From the NCBI RefSeq assembly GCF_000304335.1, contig NZ_CAJF01000028.1:1-57296 (forward strand): DNA of 57,296 nucleotides. The letters run 5' to 3'. The notes under the pieces were generated by a model that was not told the origin of the DNA, made no database searches, and saw nothing but the letters and a program-made list of their open reading frames with translations. The DNA comes from Microbacterium yannicii PS01 (lineage in GTDB: Bacteria > Actinomycetota > Actinomycetes > Actinomycetales > Microbacteriaceae). Shown piece after piece: positions 54,846-57,296 of the stretch. Position numbers and translations under genes: made by a program. The first letter of the stretch is position 1, and each line of letters starts with the position of its first letter.

Positions 54846-57296
54846 GTGGTGCTGGGCGACGAATCCTACGAGGCGCGGGCTCCGATCCTCTCGCAGCCCG
54901 CGCAGCTGGACCGCACCGACGCGGCTCCCGACCCGCGCACTCTGCTCGACATCCTCCGAGCAACGACTGCGAGTGTTCCCGAGGCATCGGCGCTCGACGA
55001 CGGCTCTGCCGCCCTGAGCTATCGCGAGCTGATGGCGCGGGTGGCGCGCACGGCCGCGCGCCTCCACGACGCGGGCGTGCGTCGCGGCGATCGCGTCGGC
55101 GTGCGCATGGCGTCCGGGTCGAAGGAGCTGTACATCGCCATCCTCGGCATCCTCGCCGCCGGGGCTGCCTATGTTCCGGTGGACGCGGACGATCCCGAAG
55201 AGCGGGCTCGCCTCGTCTTCGGTGAGGCGGCGGTGCGGGGCGTCGTGACCGGCGCCGGCGAGTACGTTCCGTCGGATGTCGAGACGGATGCCGCGGCTGC
55301 CGGTCTCTTCGACGGCCCCGCACCGCATCCCAGCACCTCGGCCGTCGTCACCGTGCCACCGCCCACCCCCGACGACGACGCCTGGGTCATCTTCACGTCC
55401 GGCTCGACCGGCGTTCCCAAGGGCGTGGCGGTGTCTCATCGCTCTGCCGCGGCGTTCGTCGATGCCGAGGCACGCCTGTTCCTGCAGGACGCTCCGCTCG
55501 GCCCGGGCGACCGCGTGCTCGCCGGACTGTCCGTGGCCTTCGACGCATCGTGCGAGGAGATGTGGCTGGCGTGGCGGCACGGGGCGTGCCTCGTTCCCGC
55601 CCCGCGATCGCTCGTGCGGTCGGGCGAGGACCTCGCCCCGTGGCTCATCCGCCAATCGATCACGGTGGTGTCGACGGTTCCCACGCTCGCGGCGATGTGG
55701 CCCGCCGATGCGATCGAGAACGTCCGGCTCCTGATCTTCGGTGGCGAGGCGTGTCCGCCCGAACTCGTCGCCCGCCTGGTCGCCGAGGGCCGCGAGGTCT
55801 GGAACACGTACGGGCCGACCGAGGCGACGGTGGTCGCGTGCGCCGCGCTTCTGGACGGCGTCGGAACCGTCCGGATCGGACTGCCGCTCGACGGGTGGGC
55901 GCTGGCCATCGTCGATGCCGCCGATCAGCCCGTTGCCGAGGGCGAGACGGGGGAGCTGATCATCGGCGGCGTGGGACTAGCCCGCTATCTCGACCCCGCG
56001 AAGGATGCCGAGAAGTACGCCGCAATGCCCTCGCTCGGCTGGGATCGGGCGTACCGATCCGGCGACCTGGTCCGCTTCGACTCGCGAGGCCTGGTGTTCC
56101 TCGGCCGCGCGGATGATCAGGTGAAGGTCGGCGGCCGCCGGATCGAGTTCGGTGAGGTCGAGGCGGCGCTGCAGGACCTGGCGGGCGTCACGGCCGCGAG
56201 CGCCGCGGTGCGCACGACCGACGCCGGCGTTCCGGTGCTCGTGGGCTACCTTGTCGTCGAGGGCGAGCTCGATCGGGCAGCCGCCCGCGCCGAGCTGGCC
56301 GAACGCCTCCCCGCCGCGGTGGTGCCGCTGCTCGCGGTGGTCGACGATCTTCCCGTCCGGACGTCGGGCAAGGTCGACCGCGCGGCTCTGCCGTGGCCTC
56401 TGCCCGGTGTGGAGATGCCCGACCCGGGATTCAGTCCGTCCGAGGCGTGGCTGGCTGAACAGTGGCAGGCGGTGTTGGGCCAGCCGGTGCCGAACCGCAA
56501 GGCGGACTTCTTCGACCTGGGCGGCGGGTCGCTCTCGGCGGCGCAGCTGGTATCGCGGATCCGCGCCCGCGTGCCCGAGTTCTCAGTGGCCGACATCTAC
56601 GACGTCCCTCGGCTCGGGGCGATGGCGAAGGCCGTCGGGCCTTTCCTCACCGACGATGAGGACCACCCCTTCCGCATGCCTGCGCCCACGCCGCGCGTGA
56701 CGCAGTGGACGCAGACGCTCCTGGGCGTGCCGCTGTTCATCCTGTCCGGCGTGCGCTGGCTGCTGTACATCCTCACCGCCGGCACCCTCCTCCAGCTGGC
56801 GCCCGGCTTCGAGGCGCTCCCGACGGCACCGTGGTGGGTTCTCGTCGCCGCCCTCCTCGTCTTCGCCACGCCGTTCGGCCGCATGGCGGTGGCGGCGGCA
56901 TCCGCTCGCCTGCTGCTGGCGGGGCTGCGGCCCGGTGACTACCCTCGTGGCGGACTGGTTCATCTGCGGCTGTGGCTGGCCGAGCAGATCTCCGATCAGG
57001 TCGACGCCGTGGGCCTGGCCGGCGCCCCGTGGGTCACGAACTACGCGCGGGCCCTGGGCGCGAAGATCGGCCGCGACGTCGACATGCACACGCTTCCTCC
57101 CGTCACCGGAATGCTGGAGATCGGCGATCGCGCGTCGATCGAGCCGGAGGTCGACCTGAGCGGCTACTGGATCGACGGCGACCTCGTGCGGGTAGGCGAG
57201 GTGCGCATCGGAGCGGACGCGACGGTCGGCGCACGCAGCACGCTGGCGCCGGGCACCCGCATCGGGCAGCGGGCCGAGATCGCACCGGGCTCGGCC
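54846..57296 (+). CDS. Pls/PosA-family NRPS-like synthetase, 3' end outside the window
   Basis: An open frame of 817 codons to the window end. It starts at GTG 54846 (or 54849), one base after the previous stop. Part 1 is an adenylation domain: FTSGSTGVPKG, YGPTEATV, YRSGDLVRF, GRADDQVKVGGRRIE and VRTSGKVDR. Part 2 is a carrier domain with the phosphopantetheine serine in DFFDLGGGSLSAAQL. After that come hydrophobic helices (from about 620) and a hexapeptide-repeat-like segment (IGRDVDMHTLPPVTG on). This is the layout of Pls/PosA enzymes, whose best known member makes epsilon-poly-L-lysine. The product here is unknown. Confidence 0.88.
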   Translation, partial: MVLGDESYEARAPILSQPAQLDRTDAAPDPRTLLDILRATTASVPEASALDDGSAALSYRELMARVARTAARLHDAGVRRGDRVGVRMASGSKELYIAILGILAAGAAYVPVDADDPEERARLVFGEAAVRGVVTGAGEYVPSDVETDAAAAGLFDGPAPHPSTSAVVTVPPPTPDDDAWVIFTSGSTGVPKGVAVSHRSAAAFVDAEARLFLQDAPLGPGDRVLAGLSVAFDASCEEMWLAWRHGACLVPAPRSLVRSGEDLAPWLIRQSITVVSTVPTLAAMWPADAIENVRLLIFGGEACPPELVARLVAEGREVWNTYGPTEATVVACAALLDGVGTVRIGLPLDGWALAIVDAADQPVAEGETGELIIGGVGLARYLDPAKDAEKYAAMPSLGWDRAYRSGDLVRFDSRGLVFLGRADDQVKVGGRRIEFGEVEAALQDLAGVTAASAAVRTTDAGVPVLVGYLVVEGELDRAAARAELAERLPAAVVPLLAVVDDLPVRTSGKVDRAALPWPLPGVEMPDPGFSPSEAWLAEQWQAVLGQPVPNRKADFFDLGGGSLSAAQLVSRIRARVPEFSVADIYDVPRLGAMAKAVGPFLTDDEDHPFRMPAPTPRVTQWTQTLLGVPLFILSGVRWLLYILTAGTLLQLAPGFEALPTAPWWVLVAALLVFATPFGRMAVAAASARLLLAGLRPGDYPRGGLVHLRLWLAEQISDQVDAVGLAGAPWVTNYARALGAKIGRDVDMHTLPPVTGMLEIGDRASIEPEVDLSGYWIDGDLVRVGEVRIGADATVGARSTLAPGTRIGQRAEIAPGSA

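Overview
The window looks like a chromosomal segment of a high-GC actinobacterium, most likely a Microbacterium or close Microbacteriaceae relative. Reasons: roughly 70% GC, third positions almost always G/C, frequent GTG starts, an actinobacterial dnaX-recR-lysC-asd block, a topA-tmk-holB block preceded by Tad pilus genes, a SigK/RskA pair, and many genes whose start codon sits 6-8 bases after a TANNNT -10 hexamer (leaderless promoters). I see no phage, transposase, integrase, CRISPR array, plasmid origin or rRNA. Three tRNA genes are present.

Layout. 1-5191: end of dnaX (apparent frameshift), recR, an EamA transporter, a small membrane protein, lysC with an internal beta-subunit start, asd. 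5292-11137: mqo, a pyrimidine-dimer glycosylase-like gene, a DUF2207 membrane protein, thymidine kinase, galE. 11154-14225: a DUF1295 membrane enzyme divergent from an FCD-type regulator (paired perfect operators) and an FMN lactate-dehydrogenase-type enzyme. 14226-15467: intergenic direct repeats, a HAD phosphatase, tRNA-Pro. 15485-21136 (minus): a sortase-E type surface protein, a metallophosphoesterase coupled to a bifunctional PBP. 21269-24019: a DUF4177-like small protein, a RidA family protein, acs. 24448-27747: Tad-like pilus/secretion operon whose ATPase gene carries a frameshift. 27785-34452: topA, tmk, a hairpin-repeat island, holB, a secreted tripeptidyl-aminopeptidase-type hydrolase. 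34511-37152 (minus): methionine ABC importer metNIQ. 37415-42536: tRNA-Thr, small membrane protein, EamA transporter, MMPL exporter under a palindrome that covers its promoter and start codon, nicotinamidase, GNAT, tRNA-Lys. 42608-46898: Ser/Thr kinase with an unusual extracellular tail, then fasciclin lipoprotein divergent from sigK-rskA. 46927-49700: AraC regulator, VOC protein, an uncharacterised helical protein, a candidate structured RNA, pabC-like lyase. 49754-53809 (minus): pstSCAB behind a PHO box. 54050-57296: a Lys/Ala-rich coiled-coil protein and the 5' part of a Pls/PosA-type NRPS-like gene that runs off the end.

How parts fit together. Most genes are housekeeping: aspartate-family amino acids, DNA replication and repair, central metabolism, cell wall, phosphate and methionine uptake. 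The accessory interest lies in regulation and repeats: perfect operators at the lld locus and the MMPL gene, a SigK-like circuit controlling a fasciclin lipoprotein, dispersed in-frame repeats in protein linkers, hairpin repeats derived next to tmk, and two single-base homopolymer frameshifts.
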